Of a stretch of DNA of 64,000 nt, positions 1-13,378 are shown in pieces. The stretch is from Linepithema humile (lineage: Eukaryota; Arthropoda; Insecta; Hymenoptera; Formicidae), in NCBI RefSeq assembly GCF_040581485.1, contig NC_090135.1, positions 6,813,001 through 6,877,000 of the forward strand, given 5' to 3'. A program made the translations under genes and the position numbers. How positions within the stretch are numbered: position 1 is the stretch's first letter; each line of letters starts with the position of its first letter. Below the pieces are notes generated by a model, which made no database searches, was not told where the DNA came from, and saw only the letters and a list, made by a program, of their open reading frames with translations.

Positions 1-921
1 GGAACTTTGCATCTCGCGATGTAGCGTCTGTTTCGCCTAGTAACCTCAAAATCCACGAACGCGCATTCCTATTTTCCGCGAGTGGCTCGTCGATATCATC
101 CGTCCAACAGCTGTCGAACGGCATGCCGAAGGAAACTGGGCAACGTGGCAAAAACCGAATTGGAAAATGAGACCCCTCGAGCGTGACGGCAGTCCTCGCT
201 GCGCTTCGGTCAACCTTGACCAGGACACCTCGACGATCGCGTTCGCGTGTGCGCGACTTCATTTTCGAATATTGCCAAAAACGCGCTCCACTGACGAAAA
301 TGTCGTCAGCTACTTTGCAAACCATCTACAATCGGCCTGATTTTCGACTTGCGAACAATTTTAAGGCTGCGTAGAAAAGTGCAAAAGAAAATATCGAAAG
401 TTGCGCAAGGAAACAATATTCGATTCCGAGTAGTTCAAAAGTTTATTGCGGCTCGCGATTTATAAAAATCGCGATGGAATTATCGGACGATCTCGCGAGG
501 TGTTTCTTCGAATAAAGAGTATTGCTGCGTGATTCGCGCCGCGAGGAGAAATCGCGGAAAGGATTTAGTTACCGGCGGTGCTCCGACGTGATCAAAGGTT
601 CTCCGGCGAATCTCGCCGGTGGAAGGAAGGGTCACCGGATCGGAAAGCGGGAAGGAGCCTAAGTCGAGCGGAAGACGGCTCCATCTAATCGAATTCCCCC
701 CTTCGTCTCGCTCACCCCCGTCCCGCTTCTATCCGCGAGCCCCGAGAAGAGGAGGCCGTCTCTCGGCGGGAAGAGTGATTTATTCGTCAATGGACGATGG
801 TGCAGGCGGGTCGTAAAGTTCACGATGGAAATAGGATTTCAGCCGACAGGTACGGCGTGTAGCCCTTCGCGAAGGAGCCGCGCATCGCCGCGCTTCTGCG
901 GCCTCTGCGCACCTTTCCTCG

Positions 922-922
<1 letters not shown>

Positions 923-952
<30 letters not shown>
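923..952. repeat. CT microsatellite
   Basis: An almost pure TC dinucleotide tract interrupted once by TTT. Similar tracts recur through the window and explain the Arg/Glu or Leu/Ser periodic open frames that cross them. Confidence 0.9.
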
Positions 953-3900
953 GCGTTCACGCGTCCCTCGCGTCAGGTCGGGGTTCCGTGTCGTAATAAG
1001 AATGACAGGTTTCCACCGGTGGCGGCGATGTATTTCCACAGTTGACACGTGGGATCCTCGTTAGGCCGGAAAGGACTCGCGAATAAATCACCGGCGGTGT
1101 ATTAACGGCGACGGTAATTTCGTGGCACGAATTACCGGTCACACCGGGGGCTGCCTACCTATCGACCTCTCCGGATTCCCGGAGACTTGTCGGCGATGCC
1201 GACGATTTAAGACGCGTGTAAATCATCGGCCGCGGGGCGCGTTTAGCGTTGATAACGCCCGTTTACTCTCCCTCAATTTAATCCTTTGCGGTACTACTTC
1301 TTTCCTCCCGGTTTCACCTCTCTCTATCTCTCCTCGGTGCGGTGTCGTCACGACTTCTCCCCCCTCCCCCCCGTCTCCCGCGAAAGAAGTTTATCGCCGC
1401 GATGTGCGTGTTTCTCGGAGAGATACACTTATGTACATATCCGTTCTATCTATAGGCGAGAGAGCGCGGAAGCGGACGATGAAGTCGTTAATGAGATGCT
1501 TCGATAGAGAACCCGCCTGAGGATGCGAGGTCGCGAGGAGGACTCGCGCGAGTGCAATTTTCGCAGTACGTAGAGGATCCTGGCGCCGCGGCGCGAGAAC
1601 GGCGGAAGAATGCGCCTGGGAATGCGTGTGCCAGGCTCATTTAAATTCCTATCATTCGTTATCGGAGCCGCGGTGAACTCTTATTTCCATCCCCCGCGCG
1701 CCATAATCGAGCGGGGAGCGGCGAGGGGGAAGAGTGACGGAGAGAGGAAAGAGGGGGCGCGAGGGGGGGAAAGATGCGCGGGAGGCGGGAAAAGGGAGCA
1801 ACCAGGTTGGCGCCACGGAGTTACAGGATCGGCCGAGCGTGACGGTAATATGCGAGACACATTGCGCTCGCCAACGGTGCGTCTAATCCGATCGGGATTG
1901 CCGTGGAACGTGTAAGGCCGCGCCGCGGCCAAGTATTACGCACGCCGCATCGCCGCACACGGCGAGTTCACGGCTAGCACGACATCGCGCGGTAGCCGCC
2001 GGCGCGCTGCCGCCGCAACTGCGCGCGTCACACGCGTGTGTGTGCGATACGCCTCGTCGGGGACCCAACAGGGAGTGACCCATCTGTCGCGCGTGAGCCG
2101 CCGCCGGGGGCTTTCTGGGCCGCGCGACGATAAATACGTGCGCTGCTGGAGCAGGATTTTCCAAACTGCGACCCGCATCTTTAAACGGCAATAGGATGCG
2201 AATGAAGCGTGTCGGCGGTTCGGCCGAGTCACTCCGTAAATACGCAGCGGCTCACCGACATTGCATTATTTATCATCGTCTTTTTATGCGTAAAGAATTA
2301 GATGCGACTGCGCATTGTATGTTCAAATATTATGTACTGCGTCTAGCTATATTCGTTGCGTGCGAAAGTATGTAACGATTAATGGAATCGTTTTTAAACG
2401 CGAATCGACGTTTCGCGCGCATAGTTTCATCGGAATTGACCGGTGTGACGTAATTTTCACTGGAAAATTGCCCCATCGAATTAATCATGGGAATATTCGT
2501 GAACGTTGCGATATATGACGAAATAGTATTTTACTTATGCGCAACGCTTCGGGCGAAAGTCTTTTTTTCCTTATTTCCTCGAGGCGGAGATGTTTGAAAA
2601 AAATCACGCTTCTAACCGCAAGTACTCATCATTGCTTCCGTTCGCTAATGACGTTCTTCCCCGTTTCATCTTCATTAAGGAATCCGCGGAATGTACCTGT
2701 TTTTATTGTGTCGTCGAAGCATGAATAATTACCTATCGGGCATTAGCGTACATTCCGGAAAGATGGTGGAAAATCCAGAACGGGGATGTCTAAATTATCG
2801 TGGCTCGCAAGCGGCCTCGCTGGCGATGCTGCCGGCATAATTAAGGCGTTACGTCTGCCGGTAAAACGCGTACCTCTAATTACTTGTTTATCTACGCCAT
2901 TAAGGCATGCTCTCGCCGCGAGAGCAGAAGTATTCCATTTTAATACATTACACGAATTCTCGCGATGCTCCGACGACTGCCGCAATCACGCGCGGTTCCC
3001 ACGGGCGTGCATTCTCTTAATACACATCTGTCACGCGCTGCACGTCAAAAATTAGACATCGGAAATTAGCCGACAAATGGAAGTAATAGGGATTTCAATC
3101 GGGCGCACTCAGCATGCGGGCCTTTCAACGAAATACAGGGCGTTCCGGGCCGCCTACCAATTTTTTTCCGAGCGTGTGCCAACTAGCTGGAACGTGGAAC
3201 TCCGGCCGTACAGGCTGGCGCGGAACGGCGTCGGCGACTGATAAAAATAGAACCCAGGAAGAATGCAAAGATTCTTATATTGTTGGCAAGGTGCAGCAGG
3301 CACGTCGATCGGCATTCGCTCGTCCCTCTCGCAGATCACCCATCTTGAAGTCGGCGTTCGGCAACATCTTTCTTTATGCAGGAGCCAAGGATGAATTTCG
3401 AGTGAATTTTTTCGCAGCGAAAATTTCGAAAGATAACGTTTATCGCCTGTTTTCGATTTTCGAAAATTTTATTGTCGAAAAATCAATATTGCAGCATCGT
3501 GATTGTCGCTTTTATTGAAAGAATAATTTTGTTTTATTTAAATGCGTAATTCGAAGCTAAATTGTATTTTGAATTTCTCTGTTAATTGGATTGCAATTCT
3601 ATTCAAATGTCCAGCCTGTATCTGATTCGCATAAAGTTGCCATTCCCACAGTGCTGAATTGTCTTTGTGGAATCTATCCCGGTTGAATTCGACGCCAGAA
3701 CAATGTCACGAAGCCTCGCACAGAAGCCATCAACCCCGAGAGAATCAATAGCTGGATAATCTGAACGAATTTATCTTTTTAGAGTAGCGGCATTATTTTT
3801 ATTCTTCTTAATTTCGCCGAAAGCCATTCCGAAGACGCTGCCGACAAGCTCGGCAGCGCGATTCGGCGATAAATAGTTTCCCTAAATAATGGCACGAGTA

Positions 3901-6900
3901 TTTAGCGGCACAATAACGCTCTCAAGTAACGTCGTTATCGACGATAATGCGGAGTTAATCGAATTTCCTGTCAAGTGACCGCGTCGAATAGTGCGTGGGA
4001 TCGAGGATAGCTAAAATCCATTTCAAAAGCTTTTTAAAGCGAACGAGCCGTGTGATTGGATCGATAATCTGTAGAGAGACCTCATGGGGCACTGAGGATA
4101 ATGGCTTAATTCATACATGAAGCTCATTTCGCTGTCATATTAAGCGAGGCTATTAATAATGACGGCCGGGTTGTAAAAAGACTCTGCTAAATATACCGTT
4201 ATAGTGTTGACTCTTAACAAATTGACGTTGTATCTCGCGATCTATTAAAAAAAATTCCGCACCGAGTTAATTGAATAATGTAGTAAATCAAGTTAAAAGC
4301 ATTTCAGCCGTAAAAAGTCGATATCTGGCGAACAAACGGACTCCGCTTCAAACGATAGGGAATATAAAAAAAAAAAAAAAAATATATCAATCGTGATTTT
4401 CATTGCGACGCGCATTCGTATTTCCGCCCGTCTTAAATGCACGTATTGCATCTTTAACGGCGCCTCTAACAGAAAGGTATTTTTTTCCCCTCGAGCTATG
4501 TACCTAAACTCACGCTTGTACTTCCTGGTGCCACGTATCCGCTCTTTTTTTCCAGGCATTCTTTCGTAGCGGCTTTCCGATCAAGATCGGAACCGAAAGC
4601 TGATATTAGCGTCAGGAGGAAACGAATCACTTCTTTCGCGCTCACCGCGTCTTCGTACCGCGCCGCAGATTCGTATCTGCGATCCCCTCTCGCGGAGCGT
4701 TTCAAACGTGACCGCGTGCAACACACCCACGTACAGCACGCACGCACGCGTGTACGGACGCGTGTACATAGGAATTTGCGGGTAAACAACATCGCGGGCG
4801 CGCGCGCGCGCGCACACGTACGTGGTTTCGTGCTGGTGCAACCTGGAAAAATTCCCCGTAATTTTCTCGTGCCAGTATCGTGTTTCTCGTAATGACGTTA
4901 CGGCTGCGCTGTGCGCGCGGCGGGGTCCGTGAACTCCTTGCTTTGATCGATACGGCGAAGGAAAATCGGCGCTGGGAATTTCTCATTTATCAGAATGCCC
5001 GGCGGGAAAACCGGCGGAAGGGAAGGAAAACGCCGATAATGAACCGCAACAAGGAGCAAGCGCCGACGATGACGTGACACCTTTCTTCGCGCGCCTAATT
5101 TGCGAGCCGCGATATATCGAGGTCGCGCGTTCGACAGCGCTAACGGGATCAATTTTACTTTCCGCTTTAGAAGCGCGATCGAAAATATGCGTGTAATAGT
5201 CTGCACAGATTGCATTTTCGAAGCATGTAAATGACTGAATTCCTTCTCTCGTCTTTGTTACATCTGATCGCGCTCTTCTGTGAAATCATAAAAATGCAAA
5301 CGTGTAAGCGGATGCGTTAGCAATTGTTTCGCGAAAAAATGCAGCCGCCGCGGCTGTAATCCGATTTTTATGAAATCCCGCATGAGTCTGACGAAGACGT
5401 CGCGGGAAGATCTCAATGATTATCTGCGCGCGCGTATAATTTGCCGGCATTAACTCGATAGTAAATTCCGTACAGTAGCGTGAATCGTGTGAAATTCGCG
5501 AGCGCGCAGAATGAGTATGCGATCACGTTTAAACGCGTCGGTTAACGTCGATCGCTCGCGAGAGATCGTTCGTGAATCTCGGAGACACAAGCCCCTGCGT
5601 TCATTTTCGCGGTGGCCAAGCTCGCCTTAATCGAATTCTCAGATTAGCCGCGAGGCTAGTTACGGGAGCGCAAAAAAAGGGAATTATTACTGGCGCGGAG
5701 AGTGTAAGAGAGAAATGTAGGAATCCAGTCGGGAAGAGTCGTTCCGCGCCGCGCTAAACGCGATTTAATTGCGAGGTCGTTACGAGCGCGCGCTCGATTA
5801 ACGGCAAGTTCGATTGAATTGAAATATTCAATGTCTCGAGCGTTTACTCTCCTTTCTTTCTGCACGGTCGAAAGTGAGAGAGATACAGTCTTGCGGTTTC
5901 CCATTTCTTCCGTGTTTATTCCTAACCACGCGTGCATAATAATATCTAATTACGCTGCATCGCGTAATTGTGAGGTAAAACAGGCTGGTTTAACGGTTAG
6001 CAACTTCGTAGATGAGTTTATTGTAAAATTGCAGCCCTCGCAGCAGACTGCTTTGGAATACAGTGGCGTATCATCCCACGTCGAGCACGCGAGCACGCAT
6101 CATTGATATTAAGCAACCAACAACGTTTCCCGCGCGCAGACGATATAAATATTGATACACCGATTTCGGAAAAGATATCAGTCCTTCGAGCCGTCGAAGC
6201 ATCTGACCTTCTCGCGGCAACCTATTCGTAACGATTGAGTCTAAAAGAACCTCGACTACACATTCGACATCGATATAATCATCGAGATTGTTTGTTTCCA
6301 CTGATGTGTTTTATGACTGGGCAATATCTCCGACATCAACTGACTGACGCGAGAGGACCTATTCATAATCGTCGAACGGTACTGCCGGCTTCCATTTGGC
6401 CGATATCGCGGGCCGCCCCTCGTCCGAAACGCGACGTAGAAACGCCTTTAATCTTGCGGAGCAAAAAGAAGGGACCGACAGATTGAAAAAAAAAGAAGAA
6501 GAAAAAACGAGCGGCGCTCGCTCGTTCGCGGAAGTGGGAGCTAATTTCGTGAAGGTAATCACCTGTCGGCGGATACCTGGACGTAAATCTCGCTGTCGTC
6601 GAACGAAACTTGACGCGATACAGTTTAGTCGGACCAACGGTACCATCGGAACGTCCGTCCTTCTTTTTTTCCCGCGTCACTTTTTCACGCAAGATTCGAT
6701 TTGACTGTCATTCTCGCCACCACGCCGGGTGAAGAAATTTCGACGGTGTACGGTATCGCGTAGGAATGCGTAGAAAAAAAGATCCAATTCGACGGCGCGA
6801 TGTCGCAATGTTATTTCAGCTAGCTTCAGCCTGAGAAAAGCGTAACGATTTTTACATTCGATTAATTTTTCAATTGAAGTTTATTATTTCACCGTGTCGC

Positions 6901-7364
6901 ACGATCGTCCTTCATCGAGGTTAAGTCTTTACGATTTTTGAAGAACGACCGCACACGCGTACGCAGTTTTATCGAACGGAGAGGAAGATACAGACGCGAC
7001 GCCTGTAACAGTTACCACGCGCCGGAGCGTCCGGAGTGGATGTTAAACGCCGAATTTGGAAGAGCGGAAAAGCAGTCTCCGCTTTGTTACTCGCTCGATG
7101 TACACAAAGACCCCGTAGGGGTGGTTGCGAGAGGGACGGGACGCGTCGGAATCAAACGGCAACCTGCGCATTGTGTCCGGAGGGGGCGAAAGAGAATTGG
7201 AAAAACGAGAGGCGCACGACACGTGAGCAAACGCAGCTACCGCGACGCACGAAGACCTTCTCGAGCACCCACTTCGCGTCAAAGGGTCTGCCTTCCCCTT
7301 TCGCTCCGTCTCACTCGAACGAACGTAGTAATCAACCCGCCCGCGCCCCAGCGCCGTCCCCACC

Positions 7365-7386
7365 CCTCTCTCTCTCTCTCTCTCTC
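7365..7386. repeat. CT microsatellite
   Basis: A pure CT dinucleotide run in GC-rich flanking sequence. Confidence 0.9.
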
Positions 7387-8201
7387 GGCGCTTGTAAACA
7401 GAATCACCCTCTGAAAGGAGAATCAATTTCCCCGCGGGCGAAGAGAGGAGAGAAGAGAACCGCGTTCGGAAGGTTCGTATCTGCTGGCGATTGGACTTGA
7501 CGTTCTTCGTCCATTGTCAATAATCTAAGTGACGCTTTGGACGACGAATTGCCGAAACCCCGGCGAAGAACGGCGCGGAAAAATGGCCGTCGATCAAATT
7601 CAGCGAGATTCGCCGCCGACTGATAACATCTACTAATTTCCGGATCTTCCGCTAACGCTGAATCACGCTATCGGTTCTGGGAAATTAATGGCGCGCGTCG
7701 AGCGGGACAAGGTGGCCGCCGAGGCGACGGTCGCGATAAATCAGAAGACGTTCAGCGCCGACCGCCGACCGCAGCGTCGGAGTCCCATCGAACTTTACGG
7801 GCGGTGCATTGTAAAACGGCGCGAGATTACCGGGAGCGTTACCGGGCGTAATTCCCTCATAAACGTCGAAATGAAATAGTTACACTCGCCCGAGCACGTA
7901 AATTCAAGTTCAGCGCCCGAGTAAATACACCCAATTCCGAGCGCGCGCTCCATTCACGGTAACTATGACGATCGTTCGCCATAATTTATGACCCGGGGTT
8001 CGCGGGGGCCGCGTTGAAAGATAAAACACCGTATTTTTCATTTCCCTCGGGTGCGTACGCGCCCGATGAAACTGGAGCGCGCGGAGCAGCGGCGATGAGC
8101 GTTTCAACGCATCTCATATCTCAAAATTCGACGTCAGAAATAAAAGTGCGATAAAAGAACTCGCGAGAGAATACATCGCGAATCGCTTTGTCATATCTTC
8201 C

Positions 8202-8234
8202 GTCTCTCTCTCTCTCTCTCTTTCTTTCTCTCTC
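8202..8234. repeat. CT microsatellite
   Basis: A TC dinucleotide run with two TTT interruptions. Confidence 0.9.
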
Positions 8235-10380
8235 GCCACGTGTCTTTGATGCAGTGAGGATTTATTCCCCATTTTTTTATTTGATCTCAGATTTCGAATG
8301 CGACGGTGTAATATCATTCATCTTCGCGAGCACACATGTGTCTCCTCGCTGCACCCACGCGTGTGTACCCGGTGCGCGTCGTCCATTGTGATCCTTCCTG
8401 CCGATATTGATCGAAATCAATGACCCGACGGAGCAGCTGCGAGCTAAATAGGAATGTCCGTTCGGAGTGACTGGATTATGTTGTCCCCCCGCGAGAATCC
8501 AATCGCGAATAATTGATATTTATTTCTGCGCGCAAATATTTTCCGACACGACGATAAATCCTTCTCCGCTGTGACCTCCGCAATCTCGTTGTTGCGCGAA
8601 ACCTAGGAATATTTCGCGAAATAGTTTTTATCATTGTCTGATAAGCCGTGGCTCAACATGATAGAAGTTTCATAAAACAAAAAAACATCGGAAATGGGTA
8701 CTCCACCGACCTGGCTTTCGCTTCCTGTCATCCACCCTCTCACATGTGACACGAGTCACCCCTAAATCCACAACGTGGCTTGAGATTAAAGTCGTTTTTC
8801 ATATCGCGGCCGCGGTGTTTTGACCGATGACACAGGAGAAATGAAATATCTGGACTAATGGAAATATTTAGACGAAACGGAAGCTTCATCCTTTTTTTCT
8901 GAAACATGAAGCTAATGAAAATGCTAAATATTTTCTTGCAGAATTGATAACAGGCTGCTTGAAAAAGAGCAGAATTAATTATTATTAGCCATTAATTATA
9001 TTACTTTTTTATTCAATTACACATTTGTGACATCAATACAGATGTTTCAATTTAGTCTACTTAGTTTCAGCAGCTTTCTGCTTCTGCAGATAACAAATCT
9101 TATTTTAACAAAAAAAAAAAAAAAATGGCATAATATTGCAGTAACATTATTAATTCAACTTTTTTTAATATCAACGATAAGTCCCTTTCTTGATCAATTT
9201 TCTCTGAAATTAAATATTCGGCTGTTAACGAAGTGCTCTTCTCCCTTCGTGCAATCGGCATTAATATTTATTGGCCCATTTACGAAAAATGTCGAACGGA
9301 CGCCGGGCGTATTACGGAGGCGGGGAAAATTCGATAGACTTCAACTCCATTATCACTGTCTTCCCCACGAAAAAAAATTTATACGCTGAAAGGAAGATTT
9401 GAGAGGAATAATTTGCAAGCGTGCATTGTGGGACGGCGCGGAGCGCCGTCGTAGCTCCCTGGATGCTTTAAAAGCATCATCGTCCCGTGCTCTCCGACCA
9501 GCCCTAGCAACGCTATTGATTTCCTACATCCCCTACGAGAACTATCTCGCAGAATTTACCCTCTTTCGTGGAAATGCGCCCTGCGAGATCATGAAACTCC
9601 GATGCCACGTACAACAAAGCATCGGTCGCGCAATCCAGGCGCATAATTCCGACGTGTTACTCGAGAAGTGAATAAGAAAATCCCCCAGCGACGATTGGAA
9701 AAGAAATAAATCTGTTTGAACGGAACCTTCTCGCTTTTACGTTTCTGTTGTTTTACGTTGTGTCCCAGAGTTTGTTACACCGATAATACCTCCGACGTAA
9801 CGAATAATCCCCAGGATGACCTAACAAACCCCTTATCTGCATTTTCCATGACGTGAAATACAAGTTCTGTGTGGAGAACAATGCCCGCAAGGCGGAACGA
9901 TTCGGAGTGACGTTTCCGTCGTGCACTTACCAGCGCGATATATTCGAGGAATTTGCACGGCCTCGAGCGCTCGAGTGTCGGATAAATTTGACGCGGTTTC
10001 ACAAAAGTGCGCTTCAATGTATTGAAATTTATTTTTATCTCCGTAATTGACAGCGATATATGGATCCGACATCGCGGAAGTAGCGTTATGCCAGGGCACG
10101 TTTGCACGAATGAAAAATTGTAAAGCGAGCCACGAAATCGATGATAATGCTGGCGACGCGAGCGCGAGACGTTTATTCTTACACGGAATCTGAAATGCGT
10201 GTTCGCGGATAGCACGTATTCGCGGGACACGTGACCGTTTTTCGCGTTATTTCTGCATAGCAGCGTGTACTGCGTCGTGATTTCGACGACCGAACGGTCC
10301 AGGAAGAAGAAGACTCTTCCGTCATATGCTACGTGCACATCCTGCGAGCCTGACGCAATCGCAAAATACCAATATCGATA

Positions 10381-11823
10381 TCTTTATAATTTGATTTGAA
10401 TAGTTTAAGATACTAGACACACCAGCGTGCACTACGCGCTCGGCAATCATTCTTTTAATTACAAAAAGAAATATATATTATAACTATATCTTTAATAAAA
10501 ATAATATTACAATATTGCCATTACTTATACTATTATTATTGTCGCAATTTACAGCACTATATATAACGTTATTTAATACAAATCTTATTATTCATGTAAA
10601 AATTAGATGTTAAACTTGTGATTAGGTGGATTGCTCGAGCGAGCATTTATATTAAACAAATAGAGTTGCATCTTTGACGAAGTCCAGAAAGGATTTAAAC
10701 AAAGAATTCGGAAAAATAATTATTGCAAGCATTGAAGATTTTATTCTTATCTTTAAAGCAAATCTTTAATAAAACACTTATATAATTAACAATAAAATTT
10801 TTTAACTTGTAAAAATATTTGAAATAATTATAAGAATTAGATTTAGATTGGGACTAATTAATAATTATAAATGCTATAAATATTGTAATTATTTTCTTAA
10901 ATACGCTAAGTACCTCAAATATTTTATAAGTATAGTATTACACAATAATGTCACGTGACTGATGTAAGAACAAACAATTCCTAGAATATTCCACTTTTAA
11001 ATAATAAAATGATACATTCTTTTATGATGAATTTATTTGTATTATGATGAATGCATCATGTATCACATAAATATTTCTCGAACAAATACAATTTTAAAAT
11101 TTACGTTGTTATATTTCACCGACAATTAATGTATTACATTCGGAGACTTTTACAGAAGTTATAATAATGAGAATTTACTCTATATAAAGTACAAAAAATA
11201 AACATAAATAAACATAAACGTAAAAATATATAAAAAATTATATCAAATTAAATATGTAAAATTGAATTGTTGTATTAATTGTCGGTACTTCTGTCTTTAC
11301 AGAGAAGTCGATGATTATTTCATTAAATTGTTTCGGTTGAAAAATTTATGAACATTGTTAATAATAAAATAATAATGTTTTGTTACATAATAAAATTTAT
11401 GATTATAGTTAATAAATGAAAAAAATGTAATTGTTTGCTATGCAACATAATTTTGTAATCATATTCATAACTTTATAATTATAAAACAAATAATTATACG
11501 TTAAAACTGTACATATACCACATTTTTCTTGTGTCTTTTTGTTGTATCTATTTTTTGGTAAATTAAAACCAAAATCAAGACTGTCATTGTTGCTGGTTGT
11601 GATGTTACTGCTGAAAGCCGTTATCATCGTTCCCATTGTCAACTTCTGGATAAATTTATATAAACATTTATAATATTTACATGAAAAATTGTCTAGTTTT
11701 TACTGTGATCATTATATTGTATGTATTTAATAAATTAAAATATAATTAAATATATTGTATAAATTGAATTTAAAAAAAAAATTAATTATACACAATAATA
11801 TTAATAAAACTTACGGCTATTTT
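10381..11823. other. AT-rich non-coding block
   Basis: Composition changes sharply near 10.4 kb from CpG-rich DNA to very AT-rich DNA full of short A/T runs. The block continues to about 14.35 kb and contains the zinc-finger gene. I see no coding segment within 10381-11823. One open frame on the minus strand (11409-11642) has no recognisable feature. Confidence 0.6.
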
Positions 11824-11829
11824 TTTATT
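11824..11829 (-). terminator. Candidate polyadenylation signal of the zinc-finger gene
   Basis: Read on the minus strand this is AATAAA. It lies about 320 bases past the stop codon of the zinc-finger reading frame and just beyond the decayed third repeat, so that repeat would fall in the 3' UTR. The hexamer is common in AT-rich DNA, so this is only a candidate. Confidence 0.4.
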
Positions 11830-11849
11830 CAGCTTAGTTGGCTTGTCAA

Positions 11850-12145
11850 ATGATATTCATCTTTATTATGGTTATTTAAATGAGTTCTAATAGCAACAGA
11901 TGTTCTTGTAACAAATATTACACTCTAAAATCATTACTTTTGATACGTATTCTCATATAGTCAGCTCTGAGAGATGTATGTTTTTTTAATTGCTCCTTAG
12001 AATGCGAGCGTCAGTGATCTTCTAAACTTTTAGATACAAATAAAACGTTCTCATCGCAAATAATGCATTTCACGCCAATGATTTGAGATATTCAAAATAT
12101 ATTCTTGATGATCCGCATAAACATCGGTATTTTTCTTCTTCGAGA
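11850..12145 (-). pseudogene. Decayed third copy of the three-finger unit
   Basis: Directly after the stop of the zinc-finger frame, the minus strand still resembles that gene's repeat unit but is broken. A segment at about 12016-12073 reads CIICDENVLFVSKSLEDH, matching the intact finger CVICDANVLSTSKSVENH, and is followed by an in-frame stop where the intact copies have a leucine or an asparagine. Further on, a CNICYKN segment matches the CNICHKN of intact finger 3, but in a shifted frame, and RTHLNNH matches its histidine end. The first finger of this copy appears deleted: only about 25 codons separate the unit start from the second finger, against about 75 in the intact copies. I read it as a formerly coding third unit lost by stops, at least one frameshift and a deletion. 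Confidence 0.7.
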
Positions 12146-13378
12146 TTACAAATCTTTTGGTGACATAAACATTGTGCCCGTTTCAAGTGGTGAAACGCGT
12201 TCTGACGAACCAACTGCCTCGTGTGTTTCTTGCGTATTTTTCAATTGTTTCAAATGTGTGCTTCTTATATGAGAATCCAGATTAAAATTAAAACTAAGAC
12301 TTACATTATTATGACAAAGATTACATTCCACAATAAAATCACTTCTTTTTGTGAAATATTTCCATGACCAATTTCGATATTGTATATATTTCTTCTGTTG
12401 TTGTTCAGAATGCACACTCAAGTGATTTTCTACAGATTTAGATGTAGACAGAACATTTGCATCACAGATAACACACTGTGAATATAATTCGTTTGAATAC
12501 TTGAAATACATCCATGGTCTTGATTTTCTCTCTTTTTCATATTTCCAAATTGTTCTATGATGTCTCACAACATGTACGCGGAAGTGTGAATTATATACAT
12601 AGGAGTATTTATTTGTGCAAAACCTGCACTGTGCTTTAAAATCCGACAATTTGATATAATATTTCCATACATGTTCTTTACTTGTAATATTTAATGAAAT
12701 AGGCATTGTGTCCGTTTCAAATAATGAAACACATTTCGATGAATCAACTGTGTCATGTGTTTCTTGCGTATTTTTTATTTTGTTCGAATGCATCATTTTT
12801 GTATGAGAATTTAGATATTTATAAATACAAATAGGTACGTTCTTGTGACAAATATTACACTCCACCATAAAATCACTTCTTTGTGTCCAATATTTCCGTG
12901 GCCAGTTTCGAAGTATATGATTCTCCCGTTGTTCTTCAGAATGTGAATTCAAGTGATTTTCTATAGATTCAGATGTAGACAGAATATTTGCATCACAGAT
13001 AACACATTGTGAATATAATTCGATTGAATACTTGAAATACATCCATGGCCATTTTATTAGCTTTCTCTCTTCTTCGTATTTCCAAATTTTTTTATGGCAT
13101 CTTGCTATATGTAGTTTGAAGTTATTATATCTTCCATAATTATATTTATTTTCGCAAAACTTGCACTGTGCTTCAAAATTTGGCAGTTGTACATAATATT
13201 TCCACAAATGCTTTTTAGTCGCAATATCTAATGACATTGTGTCCGTTTCAAGTGACTGGACGCGTATAACTGAATACGATACAAGAACCTTTCTGTCGAA
13301 AAGTATAAGAGAGGACGCAAGAAGCATAATCTGACTTTGAATGTAAATATTGGTACGACGGCGAAATCTAGCTAGCAA
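12146..13378 (-). CDS. Zinc-finger protein, six BED/C2H2-like fingers in two tandem three-finger units
   Basis: A 410-residue open frame with two tandem copies of a unit of about 177 residues, starting near residues 48 and 225. Each unit holds three CxxC...H-x3-5-H fingers: C72/C75/H90/H95, C125/C128/H142/H146, C174/C177/H192/H197, then C251/C254/H269/H273 or H274, C302/C305/H319/H323 and C352/C355/H370/H375. The aromatic stretch before the first finger of each unit (HLWKYY, HVWKYY) resembles BED-type fingers known from DNA-binding proteins and hAT transposases. Function is presumably nucleic-acid binding; this is inference and I cannot name an orthologue. No DDE catalytic domain is present, so it is not a complete transposase. 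The first 40 or so residues do not match the repeat; the true start may lie in an upstream exon spliced at the CAG just before the repeat-like SLETDTM. The gene sits in an AT-rich block, oriented opposite to Tnc and upstream of its distal promoter. Confidence 0.72.
   Translation of the reverse strand: MLARFRRRTNIYIQSQIMLLASSLILFDRKVLVSYSVIRVQSLETDTMSLDIATKKHLWKYYVQLPNFEAQCKFCENKYNYGRYNNFKLHIARCHKKIWKYEEERKLIKWPWMYFKYSIELYSQCVICDANILSTSESIENHLNSHSEEQRENHILRNWPRKYWTQRSDFMVECNICHKNVPICIYKYLNSHTKMMHSNKIKNTQETHDTVDSSKCVSLFETDTMPISLNITSKEHVWKYYIKLSDFKAQCRFCTNKYSYVYNSHFRVHVVRHHRTIWKYEKERKSRPWMYFKYSNELYSQCVICDANVLSTSKSVENHLSVHSEQQQKKYIQYRNWSWKYFTKRSDFIVECNLCHNNVSLSFNFNLDSHIRSTHLKQLKNTQETHEAVGSSERVSPLETGTMFMSPKDL

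Larger units (their letters stand above)
1..10380. other. Non-coding sequence, no supported gene
   Basis: I find no convincing gene in this stretch. The open frames are short, overlap on several frames and strands, and show no domain, repeat or consistent splice structure. The sequence is fairly GC-rich with abundant CpG. It contains CT tracts at about 923-952, 7365-7386 and 8202-8234, a CG-alternating run near 4797-4812 and short A runs. It may be intergenic DNA or an intron of a gene whose exons lie outside the window. Confidence 0.55.

Noticed and set aside
9775..10338. 187-codon minus-strand frame starting at an ATG
   Set aside because: No recognised motif and no supporting splice or promoter signals; a frame of this length is not surprising by chance in a 64-kb window.
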